A stretch of DNA of 64,000 nt, from positions 62,001-126,000 of the forward strand of contig NZ_JFJZ01000007.1 in NCBI RefSeq assembly GCF_002115825.1. The letters are read 5' to 3'. The stretch comes from Thalassospira sp. MCCC 1A01428. GTDB lineage: Bacteria; Pseudomonadota; Alphaproteobacteria; Rhodospirillales; Thalassospiraceae. Under the pieces are notes generated by a model. It was not told where the DNA came from. It made no database searches and saw nothing but the letters and a program-made list of their open reading frames with translations. A program made the position numbers and the translations under genes. Of the stretch, positions 8,406-17,216 are shown in pieces (within the stretch, counting starts at the first letter, position 1; each line of letters starts with the position of its first letter).

Positions 8406-10073
8406 TTATGCTTCCAGTCCGCGTTTGTGCGGGCCGGACGGTGCAGGGTCGGCGCTGACCTCGACAAAGCGCTGGCCATTTTGAAAATTCAGCGCTCCGC
8501 CCAGCTTTGCCAATGACAGGGCCTGATGAAAAATGGCACGAATGTCGTCGCGCTGGGGGCCATCAAGGGCATTTTCGGTTCGCACGATCAAATCAAATTT
8601 CTGGGTTTCCTTGCGCACCAGCCCGTCAAGCTGGGTATGGCCCAGCCGGGTAAAAGACAGATCCAGCAAAAAACGGGTGCCGGGGTCGTCGGCCTTGCGT
8701 TCCGGTGTGTCGTCGTCTTCGCCCTGGCCCTGTCGCCATGCCAGTTGCATTTGTTCAATCCGCTCCCCCATGTGAAACGGCATTGACATTACCCGCCAGC
8801 CGTCCGATCGCGGTTCGCTGGCCATACTGCGCAGGATGTTAAAATCTTTTTCCAGCTTTTTGCCCAGTCCGGCATCCTTGCCATCGCGCCCGTCAAGCGA
8901 ACCAATGGTGCGTTCCCCCAGCCATCCTTTGGCGGTGCCGGTAGCACCTGTCATGGCGGTAAAGAAAAACATCATGGTTGCGGTCAGGCGCGGGCCGGCT
9001 GCGGGGATCTGGTTTAACAGGGCCTGTGCGGCCTGTGGGTCGGCCTGGGCAAGGGCGGCGACGGCACGTTGCAGGCTGTCCCAGTCGTGGCTAAGGCTGG
9101 CAGCTTGCCCACGGGCCATAAGTTCGCCTTCCGTCATCACCGGCTGGGGAATACGCGCCGCAGCCGCACTGTTGGCATCGATTGCAAAAGATAAGGTTGC
9201 ACCGACCGGGGCAGGGACGGGCAGCCGAACGCCAATGACACCGGCATTGGTTCGCAGGGCTGTAAAACCATCGGGCAACAGGCGGGCTTCGGGGCTGTTG
9301 GCGGGTAATACCGTGCCGGTCAGGACCATGGCAGGTTGACCGGCCCCTTTGGCACCGGCGGCAAGCAATGCGGCCGAGGTTGCTGTGCCGGTGGTTATGC
9401 CTGCCGTTTGGCCGGTTTGCCCTGCAAACCCGGCCCTCCCGGCAAGGATATTGGAATTGGCAATGTTTGCATTATTGGCCGTACCCGCACCAGGCGTTTG
9501 CCCCGCCATTTGCGATGCAATGACCCCGGCGGCCTTTGCCGATGACGCCGCACCGGGGCCAACAAACACCATTTGCATCTGGCTGCCGGCGGGCAAGGTG
9601 GCCCCGCCGGGAAATGTCAGGCTGGTGGTGGTAACGCCGGTAAAACTTTGCCCGGGCATCAGGGGGGCCGGGTTGGCGGCTACATTTGTTGCGGCACCAC
9701 TTGCACCGGCACTGGCCCCCGCACCATTGCCGGCCGTCATCAGGGTTTGTGGCAATACCTGCAAACGCAGGCCACTGCTGCCATCAGCCCCGGTCTGGGG
9801 CATGATCCGCACCCAGACCAGATCATTCAGGCTGGCAGGCAGGGCTTGTGGCAATTTCAGTGTGACATTTCCCGCGCTGGTTTGCAGGGTTACTTCCGCA
9901 CCATTTTTGCTTTGAATGGTGGCCTGGATCAGGGTGTCAACGGGCAGTTTGGCAAGGGCGGCAGGCGGATTTTGGGCGACTGCCGTGCCGCTTGCATTGC
10001 CCGCACCTGTTGCCCCGGTGCCAACGGCGTTGGCACCGGAGACAGACGGAACAGGGGGGCTTATGTCTGCCAT
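8406..10073 (-). CDS. FliK-like protein with C-terminal hook-length control domain
   Basis: A 555-residue protein with an Ala/Gly/Pro/Thr-rich, low-complexity N-terminal two thirds and a folded C-terminal part (about residues 430-540) resembling the Flg_hook domain of FliK (FLLDLSFTRLGHTQLDGLVR, FDLIVRTENALDG, GGALNFQNGQRFVEV). No signal peptide is seen. It starts seven bases after flhG and probably shares its transcript (flhA-flhF-flhG). A separate, more canonical FliK is encoded at 22876-24495 beside flgD and flgE. This copy may be a paralogous ruler or substrate-switch protein; its function is inferred only from domain and position. Confidence 0.7.
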   Translation of the reverse strand: MADISPPVPSVSGANAVGTGATGAGNASGTAVAQNPPAALAKLPVDTLIQATIQSKNGAEVTLQTSAGNVTLKLPQALPASLNDLVWVRIMPQTGADGSSGLRLQVLPQTLMTAGNGAGASAGASGAATNVAANPAPLMPGQSFTGVTTTSLTFPGGATLPAGSQMQMVFVGPGAASSAKAAGVIASQMAGQTPGAGTANNANIANSNILAGRAGFAGQTGQTAGITTGTATSAALLAAGAKGAGQPAMVLTGTVLPANSPEARLLPDGFTALRTNAGVIGVRLPVPAPVGATLSFAIDANSAAAARIPQPVMTEGELMARGQAASLSHDWDSLQRAVAALAQADPQAAQALLNQIPAAGPRLTATMMFFFTAMTGATGTAKGWLGERTIGSLDGRDGKDAGLGKKLEKDFNILRSMASEPRSDGWRVMSMPFHMGERIEQMQLAWRQGQGEDDDTPERKADDPGTRFLLDLSFTRLGHTQLDGLVRKETQKFDLIVRTENALDGPQRDDIRAIFHQALSLAKLGGALNFQNGQRFVEVSADPAPSGPHKRGLEA

Positions 10074-10080
10074 GATGGTG

Positions 10081-10869
10081 TTATCCCTCGATCAGCCTTG
10101 TTGCGATCGCCTCGATATCCTGTGCGGCAATGGAATTGGGATGGCGGGTAAGCAGCGGGGTTTGGCTGCGAATGCATTCCGATACCTTGCTATCTGCCCG
10201 GATCACGCCCAAAAGCGGCGGCGAGATTTTCAAAAACCCTTCGCACGCCTTAAGCAGTTTACCATAAATAGCCTCGCCTTCCTTTTTGTCTTTTGCCAGA
10301 TTAACCACAACACGAATATCGGCCCGGGGCCGCGCCATATGGGTAACCTTGATAAAGGCATAGGCATCGGTCAATGCGGTGGGGTCGCCATTGGTCAGGA
10401 CAATGACAGTATTGGCAAGGCTGGTCATCTGGCGCACGCCCTGGTCAACACCGGCACCAAGGTCGATGACAACCTTGTCATAGGATTTGCCGGTTTGCAG
10501 CAAATCGTCTGACAGGGCCTGCAAGCGGCTGGCCGACAGGTTGGCAAGGGTGCCCGAACCACTGCGCCCGGCAACAATGTCAAACCCGCCATTCTCAAAG
10601 GTTGTAATGGCATCGCGAAGCGCAATACGCCCGGAAATAACACCGCCCAGGTCATGTTTGGGCATCAGGCCCAGTTGAATGTCAATATTGGCAAGGCCCA
10701 GGTCGCCGTCAAACAGCAATGATTTCAGTTCATGCAAAGCCAGTGCATGGCATAGCGAAATGGCGAACCAGGTCTTGCCTACGCCGCCTTTTCCCGACGC
10801 AACGGCAATGACATTGCGTCCCTTGGTGCGTCCAGCCTGTTTTGGGGTGGCATCAGTTTTGGCTGTCAT
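10081..10869 (-). CDS. flhG: FlhG (MinD/ParA-like ATPase for flagellar number)
   Basis: A 262-residue P-loop ATPase with the deviant Walker A motif SGKGGVGKTWFAISL, switch I region LLFDGDLGLANIDIQLGL and switch II VVIDLGAGVD. FlhG (YlxH/FleN) pairs with the SRP-type GTPase FlhF to set the number and position of flagella. The start overlaps the flhF stop by four bases (ATGA at 10866-10869), so coupling is likely. An N-terminal activator segment of FlhG, which stimulates FlhF, may lie in the basic first 20 residues (TPKQAGRTKGR). No membrane-targeting C-terminal helix is obvious. Confidence 0.9.
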   Translation of the reverse strand: MTAKTDATPKQAGRTKGRNVIAVASGKGGVGKTWFAISLCHALALHELKSLLFDGDLGLANIDIQLGLMPKHDLGGVISGRIALRDAITTFENGGFDIVAGRSGSGTLANLSASRLQALSDDLLQTGKSYDKVVIDLGAGVDQGVRQMTSLANTVIVLTNGDPTALTDAYAFIKVTHMARPRADIRVVVNLAKDKKEGEAIYGKLLKACEGFLKISPPLLGVIRADSKVSECIRSQTPLLTRHPNSIAAQDIEAIATRLIEG

Positions 10870-11864
10870 TTCATGACCTCGGCGAAACTCGTTTTCTTGT
10901 GGGTGTGTCTGGCAGGAATAAGCAGCTTTGCCAGGGCGACCGGGCTAATGGCTGTCAACCCGTCTGCAACCTGTGCGGTCATGCTGACATTGCATAGGGA
11001 AAGGTTTCCTGTATCCGCACCATATAACGCGCCTCCCAGCCGGGATGCAACATCAAGGCGCGTAATCAGCATTCTGGTTGTTCCGCATTCAGCAAAGGCA
11101 TTGGCAATGTCGCCTGTTTCTTCGGCATCGACGCCGGCCGGGCAAACCAGAATGGGTTCGCTGGGAACGGCATGTAAAAATTCGCTCAATGTGGCAAGTT
11201 CGCTCTGGATATAAGGATTGCAGTTCGCCGTGTCGACAAATACCAGATCGGCCCCGCGAGAGGCATCAAACTGTTCGCGCAAATCCTCGGGTGATTTGAT
11301 AATACCCAGCGGAATTTTCAGGATTTTGGTAAAAGCCCGAAGCTGGTCAACGCCGCCCGCCCGTTTGGTGTCGCTGGTTAACACGGCAACCCGGCGTTTT
11401 TTCATTACGGCCCGGGCTGCGGCCTTGGCAACACATAATGTTTTACCCGCCCCGGGTGTGCCGACAAAGGCAATGACGCGCGGGCTGCTTTTTTCGGGCA
11501 GCGGGGTAAATTCAAATATTTCATCAAGGGCACTGGCCAGCAATTGTTGCACATTGCCGGGGTTACGTTCGCGGCCCATGGCATCGCACAGGCGCAGGCG
11601 TAGCCTTTCGGGTACCGAATGACGGATAAGGGCAGCCTCGGCCTCGTCGATCAATTCGCCAAGGGTTGGGCCACTGGCGGCGTCATCATTGATGCCGCCC
11701 GCACCTATTTCAAACTCGGGTTCGCTGTCAATGGCGGCGGTTAAACGAACGCCCGAACCGGGAATATCCTGGGTCGATACGATAATGGCATCGGCCCCCA
11801 TATGTTCTTTGACCAGCGCCATCGCGGCGCTCATGGTGGGGGCGGTAAAGGTTTTAAGACGCAT
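10866..11864 (-). CDS. flhF: FlhF, SRP-family GTPase for flagellar placement
   Basis: A 332-residue FlhF: N-terminal basic segment (MRLKTFTAPTMSAAMALVKEHMG), a linker, then the N and G domains. The P-loop is GTPGAGKTLCVAKAA, the second motif is DTKRAGGVDQLRAF and the specificity loop ITRLD is present. The G3 motif reads DTANCNP, whereas SRP GTPases normally have DTAG; this may weaken GTP hydrolysis. FlhF marks the cell pole for flagellar assembly and is antagonised by FlhG, encoded directly downstream. It lies 24 bases after flhA. Confidence 0.9.
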   Translation of the reverse strand: MRLKTFTAPTMSAAMALVKEHMGADAIIVSTQDIPGSGVRLTAAIDSEPEFEIGAGGINDDAASGPTLGELIDEAEAALIRHSVPERLRLRLCDAMGRERNPGNVQQLLASALDEIFEFTPLPEKSSPRVIAFVGTPGAGKTLCVAKAAARAVMKKRRVAVLTSDTKRAGGVDQLRAFTKILKIPLGIIKSPEDLREQFDASRGADLVFVDTANCNPYIQSELATLSEFLHAVPSEPILVCPAGVDAEETGDIANAFAECGTTRMLITRLDVASRLGGALYGADTGNLSLCNVSMTAQVADGLTAISPVALAKLLIPARHTHKKTSFAEVMK

Positions 11865-11888
11865 GGAACGCCTCTTTTTGCCCGATCA

Positions 11889-14042
11889 TCAAATTTGCCC
11901 CATTGTTTTTAATTGTGCCTTGGGGTGAATTTCGTTTTGCGACATGACAACCGTTGCCGGGCGGAACCGTTCGACAATGGACCGCACATAAGGGCGAATG
12001 CCCGGGCTGGTTAGCAAGACGGGGGATTCCCCCATCATGCCCAGGCGTTCAAACGTGGTGCGCACCTTGTTGATAAATTCCTGAAGCTGGCTGGGCGGCA
12101 TGGAAAGCTGTTTTTCCTCGCCGGCGCCCACCAGGCTTTCGGCAAAAATCTGTTCCCATTCGGGGGACAGGGTAACAAGCGGGATCACACCATCGCCGTT
12201 GGAATTGGTGTCCGACAACTGGCGCGCCAGGCGCGAACGCACATGTTCGGTCATAAAGGTTGGATTGCGGGTAAAGGCGGTGGCTTCGCCGATCCCCTCC
12301 AGAATGGTCGGCAAATCGCGGATTGAAATACGTTCGGTCAGCAAGGCCTGCAACACACGCTGAACCCCGCCCACCGAAATCTGGCTGGGGATAATATCCT
12401 CGACCAGTTTTTTCTGTTCGTCTTCCAGTTCGTCCAGCAGCTTTTGCGTTTCGGCATAAGATAGCAGTTCGGGCATGTGGTCCTTGACCACTTCGGTCAA
12501 ATGCGTGGTGATCACGGTTTGCGGGTCCACCACCGTATAACCCCTGAACATGGCTTCTTCCTTCATGCCCTGTTCCACCCACATGGCAGGCAGGTTAAAG
12601 GTCGGCTCGATGGTTTTTTCACCCGCCAGGGTAATTTCCTCGCCGCGCGGGTCCATCACCAGCAACATGTTGGGGCGCAAATCGCCGCGCCCGGCTTCAA
12701 TTTCCTTCACCCGTACCACATAGGTATTGGCCGGAAGCTGCATGTTATCCTGAATGCGCACGCTGGGCATGACAAAGCCCATATCGGCCGCCATCTGGCG
12801 ACGCAGCGCCTTGATCTGGTCGGTCAGTTTTTGCCCGCGCTCCGTGCTGATCAGCGATAACAGGCCATATCCCAGTTCCAGCCGGACATAATCCATGCGC
12901 AAGGCATTGGCGATGGGCTCTTCGGCGGGGGGGGCGGCGGCCTGTGCTGCGGCATCGCTTTCTTCCTGAATGGCGTTGGCAGTGGCGGTATCCTTGCGCT
13001 TGCCAAGCATCCAGGCCAGATAACCCATGCCGATTGCCGCGCCCATAAACCAGACCATGGGAATGCCTGGTAACAGCGACATGCCGCCCATCATGGCCGC
13101 GGCAATGCCCAAGGCGGCAGGATAGTTCGACACCTGGCCAAAAACGGCCTTTTCGGTTGCGCCTTCCATGCCGCCCTTGGTGACCAGCAAACCGGCGGCT
13201 GTCGAAACGATCAGCGCCGGGATTTGCGATACCAGGCCGTCACCGACGGTTAAAATGGTATAGGTTTCGGTGGCTTCGTTCAGGCTTAGCCCCATCTGGG
13301 CCGTGCCGATGATGATGCCGCCAATTACGTTGATGAAGGTAATCAGAATACCGGCAACCGCATCGCCACGCACGAATTTCGATGCACCATCCATCGAGCC
13401 GAAAAAAGAACTTTCTTCTTCCAGTTCCTTGCGCCGGGCCTTGGCCTGTTCTTCGTTGATCAGGCCCGATGACAAATCGGCATCTACCGCCATTTGTTTG
13501 CCGGGCATGGCATCAAGGGTAAAACGCGCGGCGACTTCGGCGATACGGCCCGAACCCTTGGTGATCACGACAAAGTTAATGATCACGAGAATGGCAAAAA
13601 CAATAATACCGATGACAAAATTGCCACTGACCAGAAAGGCGCCAAATGCCTCGATCACGTGTCCGGCGGCCTGGGGGCCTTCATGCCCATGACCCAAAAT
13701 CAGGCGGGTGGTGGCGATGTTAAGCGCAAGACGCAGCGATGTTGCCACCAATAAAATCGTTGGAAACGAGTTAAATTCCAACGGTTTTTGGATGAACAGC
13801 GCTGTCATCAGGATCAGGATGGAAAAACTGATCGACAGGGCCAAAAACATATCCAGCAGCCAGGTCGGCAGCGGAAACATCATGATCACAAGGATCAGCA
13901 CGAACCCCAACGCCATGGCAATGTCGCCACGCCGCATTGCCGAACGGAACCGCCCTTGCAAATTGCCCATAACGGCATTGCCGCCGGATTGTCCGTCGTT
14001 TTTTCCGGCCCCTGACGGGGTTATCTGGCGACCATCTGCCAT
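11889..14042 (-). CDS. flhA: FlhA, flagellar export gate protein
   Basis: A 717-residue protein of normal length: about eight transmembrane helices in the first 330 residues, the conserved cytoplasmic FHIPEP-like loop region (GSGRIAEVAARFTLDAMPGKQM ... ADLSSGLINEEQAKARRKELEEE), and a large C-terminal cytoplasmic domain. With FlhB, FliP, FliQ and FliR (also in this window) it forms the type III export gate and receives late substrates and chaperones such as FliS and FlgN. It follows flbD by 142 bases, which include a 7-bp inverted repeat, and precedes flhF. Confidence 0.96.
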   Translation of the reverse strand: MADGRQITPSGAGKNDGQSGGNAVMGNLQGRFRSAMRRGDIAMALGFVLILVIMMFPLPTWLLDMFLALSISFSILILMTALFIQKPLEFNSFPTILLVATSLRLALNIATTRLILGHGHEGPQAAGHVIEAFGAFLVSGNFVIGIIVFAILVIINFVVITKGSGRIAEVAARFTLDAMPGKQMAVDADLSSGLINEEQAKARRKELEEESSFFGSMDGASKFVRGDAVAGILITFINVIGGIIIGTAQMGLSLNEATETYTILTVGDGLVSQIPALIVSTAAGLLVTKGGMEGATEKAVFGQVSNYPAALGIAAAMMGGMSLLPGIPMVWFMGAAIGMGYLAWMLGKRKDTATANAIQEESDAAAQAAAPPAEEPIANALRMDYVRLELGYGLLSLISTERGQKLTDQIKALRRQMAADMGFVMPSVRIQDNMQLPANTYVVRVKEIEAGRGDLRPNMLLVMDPRGEEITLAGEKTIEPTFNLPAMWVEQGMKEEAMFRGYTVVDPQTVITTHLTEVVKDHMPELLSYAETQKLLDELEDEQKKLVEDIIPSQISVGGVQRVLQALLTERISIRDLPTILEGIGEATAFTRNPTFMTEHVRSRLARQLSDTNSNGDGVIPLVTLSPEWEQIFAESLVGAGEEKQLSMPPSQLQEFINKVRTTFERLGMMGESPVLLTSPGIRPYVRSIVERFRPATVVMSQNEIHPKAQLKTMGQI

Positions 14043-14153
14043 GTTGTGCGCTGTTGTTCCTGTTTGTTGCCCGTCGCGCCGGGAAAACCCGGTTTGTGTT
14101 TATGGGGTGTTTTTTACGACATCAAGCCCAAAGCTTATTTATATGTAACAGCG

Positions 14154-14174
14154 GCACAGTACCCCGGACTGTGC
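14154..14174. repeat. Inverted repeat between flbD and flhA
   Basis: GCACAGT (14154-14160) and ACTGTGC (14168-14174) form perfect 7-base arms around ACCCCGG, in the 142-base gap after flbD. It could be an operator for flhA or an RNA hairpin; no T-tract follows, so a terminator is less likely. Confidence 0.4.
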
Positions 14175-14184
14175 AAAACCGGTT

Positions 14185-15837
14185 TTATCCGTTACCCGGA
14201 AGCGGGACACTTACCCCTTCGTCGTTATATTGGCGCAGTTTGTTGCGCAAGGTACGGATAGATATTCCCAATATATTGGCGGCGTGGGTCCGATTGCCAA
14301 AACAATGTTTCAGGGTATCAATAATCAGTTCCCGTTCCACATCGGCCACTGTCCGCCCGACCAGGGCTGCCGTGATGGACCCGTGATCGGAAATAACGCC
14401 GGTGTCCTCGCCTTCGGGCGCATGGTCATGCGGAGGCGGTGTGCCGTTTGACGATGGCGTGGCGTACGGGTCGTGCGATGCCGGGGGGCTGGCAGGTTGC
14501 GGGGGCTGCGCCGGTTCACGCGGGGCCGCATACCCGCCATTATCGGGCGTGCTGTTGCCATATCCGCCTGCTGCCCCGCCGGAATTACGATAGGCCTGGT
14601 TTACATAGGCCGGGTTATAGGCCGATGCTGCCGCGTTATTACGGGCAATGTCTCGCGGGTCCGGGCCGTTATTGCCATAGCCTTGCTGTTGTGCGAGAGC
14701 AGCCTGTTGCGGTGCCGGGGCAACAACGGCCTGGGGGGCCGTGCCCGACAGCATGATGGATTCCGGGCCAATTTCGTCTGGCCCGGCAATTAATACGGCG
14801 CGGTGCATGGTATTTTCAAGTTCACGCACATTGCCGCGCCAGTAATGGCCCACCAGCCGTTCAATGGCCAGCGGGCTGATCGGGCGAAGCGGCATGTCGT
14901 TGGCTTCGGAATATTTGCGCATAAAAAATTCTGCCAGAACCGGGATATCGCCGGGGCGTTCACGCAGTGACGGAATGTCCAGATTGACAACATTTAACCG
15001 GAAATACAGGTCTTCGCGAAAATTGCCTTGCTGCACATAGGCTTCAAGGTCGCGGTTTGATGTTGCCAGAATACGCACATCCACCTTGACCGGTTTGCTA
15101 CCGCCCAGCCGGTCAATTTCGCGTTCCTGAATGACGCGCAGCAATTTGGCCTGCAACCGGACATCCATTTCGCTGATTTCATCTAGCAGCAAGGTACCGC
15201 TATTGGCTTCTTCAAACTTGCCAATCCGGCGGGCCTGGGCACCGGTAAAAGCGCCCTTTTCGTGGCCGAAAAGCTCGGATTCCAGCAAATTATCGGGGAT
15301 CGCGGCACAGTTCACGGCAACAAACGGCTTGTCTGCCCGGTTGGATTTACGGTGAATAAACCGGCTGAGAATTTCCTTGCCGGTGCCACTTTCGCCGGTG
15401 ATCAGGATGGATGCGTTGCTGCGTGATACCTGTTCGGCCAGCCGCAAGGTTTCTGTCATGCGCGGATCACGATGGATCAGGGCGTGGCTTTCTTCGGTTA
15501 CGGCTTCAAAAATGGCGGCAATCAAATCGGCTTCGGGGGGCAGGGGGATATATTCCTGCGCCCCGGCTTTAATGGCATTTACCGCACCGTTAATGTCATT
15601 GCCAACGCCGCAGGCCACTACCGGCACGCTGATACGTTCGGTCGACAGGGCCGTGATCAGGGCACCAACATCAAGCGCAATATCGGCCATCACCAGATCA
15701 ATGCGTTTGCCTGCGCGCAGGATGTTCAAGGCTGTCGTAACGCTTTCGGCCAATTGAACCGAAGCACCCCGCGCCATCGCGATCTTGCTGGCTGCGCCGA
15801 TCTGGCCGCCCAGTCCACCAACGATCAATACCTGCAT
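14185..15837 (-). CDS. flbD: FlbD, sigma-54-dependent flagellar activator
   Basis: A 550-residue NtrC-family regulator. Residues 1-120 are a degenerate receiver domain (no acidic pocket pair near LIVGGLGG; one Asp in MADIALD). An AAA+ domain follows with Walker A GESGTGKE, the sigma-54 contact motif GAFTGA and Walker B GTLLLDEISEMD. A long Gly/Ala/Pro/Asn-rich linker (about residues 365-480) leads to a Fis-type helix-turn-helix (NRTHAANILGISIRTLRNKL). Caulobacter FlbD also lacks a functional phospho-acceptor pocket and is controlled by FliX, encoded here at 36044. It should activate the sigma-54 promoters in this window and may repress fliF. The long linker is unusual. Confidence 0.92.
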   Translation of the reverse strand: MQVLIVGGLGGQIGAASKIAMARGASVQLAESVTTALNILRAGKRIDLVMADIALDVGALITALSTERISVPVVACGVGNDINGAVNAIKAGAQEYIPLPPEADLIAAIFEAVTEESHALIHRDPRMTETLRLAEQVSRSNASILITGESGTGKEILSRFIHRKSNRADKPFVAVNCAAIPDNLLESELFGHEKGAFTGAQARRIGKFEEANSGTLLLDEISEMDVRLQAKLLRVIQEREIDRLGGSKPVKVDVRILATSNRDLEAYVQQGNFREDLYFRLNVVNLDIPSLRERPGDIPVLAEFFMRKYSEANDMPLRPISPLAIERLVGHYWRGNVRELENTMHRAVLIAGPDEIGPESIMLSGTAPQAVVAPAPQQAALAQQQGYGNNGPDPRDIARNNAAASAYNPAYVNQAYRNSGGAAGGYGNSTPDNGGYAAPREPAQPPQPASPPASHDPYATPSSNGTPPPHDHAPEGEDTGVISDHGSITAALVGRTVADVERELIIDTLKHCFGNRTHAANILGISIRTLRNKLRQYNDEGVSVPLPGNG

Positions 15838-15919
15838 TACCTAATCTCTTTCCGATCCGCTTTTTGTGTGTCTGTGCATTGATACCATTGATTTGTCACC
15901 GAAAAATGGCAATCGGTGA

Positions 15920-16714
15920 TCAATCGAAATAACTGACCCGTTTTGCAGGCGGCAAAATCGAATTTAACAACATTTCAAGGCGACGGGGGTTTTCCTGTCG
16001 CCCGATTGACACGGCACCGACCATATAGACCGAGTTCAATAATTCTTCTTCCTGCGAGTTGCGTTCCAGTTTGGCGGCGAGCGGCATGAACACCATGTTT
16101 GACAAAACCGCACCATAAAACGTTGTCAAAAGGGCCACCGCCATTGACGGGCCAATCGATGACGGATCGTCAAGGTTACCCAGCATCTGCACCAGACCAA
16201 TCAATGTCCCGATCAGGCCCATTGCCGGGGCAATGTCACCAGCCTTTTTTAACATGCTGGCACCTTTCTGGTGGCGCGAAATGGTGGCGTTCATGTCCTT
16301 GCGCATGATCCCTTCAACTTCTTCGGGCGGGGTGCCATCCACAACCAGCGACAACCCTTTCCACAGAAATTCCTCGCTTAGCAGGCTGTCGAGATGCCCC
16401 TGGAGGGACAGAACACCGCCTTTGCGGGCAATTTCAGCCAGTTGTAAAATTTGTAAGGCGGCATCCGACGGATTGCGCGACGGATGAAAAATTGTCCGTG
16501 CCAGAACCCTGCCAACCCCTAAAAACTCGCCAAGGGCAAAACACACCGCCGTAATTGCGGCAGTCCCCCCCAGCACAATCAGGATTGACGGTACGTCAAT
16601 AAATGCCCCGGGCGATCCCCCCAGGAAAATCGCCGCAATAACCAGCGCAAACCCGACGGTCAGTCCGACCACCGTTGCGATGTCGAACGTCGTCTTCGTC
16701 CCCCCGTCCGCCAT
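15920..16714 (-). CDS. motA: MotA/PomA-family flagellar stator subunit
   Basis: A 264-residue membrane protein with four transmembrane helices, in the shorter PomA/MotP layout. DIATVVGLTVGFALVIAAI and FIDVPSILIVLGGTAAI form helices 1-2; the cytoplasmic loop includes MLKKAGDIAPAMGLIGTLIGLV; TTFYGAVLSNMVFMPLAAKL forms the last helix. It partners a MotB-type protein to make the torque-generating ion channel; the canonical motB is about 32 kb away at 48696. PomA-like features might mean sodium rather than proton use, but this cannot be decided here. It sits between fliN and flbD in one likely operon. Confidence 0.88.
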   Translation of the reverse strand: MADGGTKTTFDIATVVGLTVGFALVIAAIFLGGSPGAFIDVPSILIVLGGTAAITAVCFALGEFLGVGRVLARTIFHPSRNPSDAALQILQLAEIARKGGVLSLQGHLDSLLSEEFLWKGLSLVVDGTPPEEVEGIMRKDMNATISRHQKGASMLKKAGDIAPAMGLIGTLIGLVQMLGNLDDPSSIGPSMAVALLTTFYGAVLSNMVFMPLAAKLERNSQEEELLNSVYMVGAVSIGRQENPRRLEMLLNSILPPAKRVSYFD

Positions 16715-16737
16715 TCACAGCTATCCTTCTGACCAGC

Positions 16738-17100
16738 CTAGTTTCGTTCCGATTTGATGATTTCCGTCATGGTCACCCCCAGACGGTCTTCTACCACAAC
16801 CACTTCGCCGCGGGCGACCAGGCGGTTGTTAACATATATATCAATAGCTTCCCCAACCTTGCGGTCAAGCTCCACGACAGCACCACGGCCCAATTTCAGC
16901 AATTGGCTTACCTGCATCGTCGCTTTTCCCAGCACGGCGGATACCTGAACGGGAATATCATATACCGCTTCAAGATCCTTGGATGTTTTCATCCCTTCGC
17001 CACTGGTATCGAGTCCGGCCAGCAATTCGGTTCCTTCGCCTTCCAGCTCGATATCGTCATCATCAAGCTCGGACAGTTCAAGATCGTCATCATCTGCCAT
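16738..17100 (-). CDS. fliN: FliN, motor switch protein
   Basis: A 120-residue FliN. An acidic N-terminal region (DDDDLELSELDDDDIELEGE) precedes the conserved SpoA domain (IPVQVSAVLGKATMQVSQLLKLGRGAVVELDR ... VGEAIDIYVNNRLVARGEVVVVEDRLGVTMTEI). FliN forms the lower C-ring with FliM (43791) and docks the FliH export complex. It lies between fliH and motA. A gap of 116 bases after fliH is longer than the other spacings in the cluster but shows no clear terminator. Confidence 0.95.
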   Translation of the reverse strand: MADDDDLELSELDDDDIELEGEGTELLAGLDTSGEGMKTSKDLEAVYDIPVQVSAVLGKATMQVSQLLKLGRGAVVELDRKVGEAIDIYVNNRLVARGEVVVVEDRLGVTMTEIIKSERN

Positions 17101-17216
17101 TTTGTTCTCCTGCTTGTGTCGGGACGGATTGCGCCTGCCGAACCCGTATTGTCGCTTTCATCACCGCACTGATGCAATCTATTGTTTGAAACAGCCAGTG
17201 CTATCTTTTTTTGGGT

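Noticed and set aside
9349-9915. 188-residue ORF on the plus strand
   Set aside because: Antisense to the low-complexity region of the FliK-like gene; no motif or ribosome binding site.
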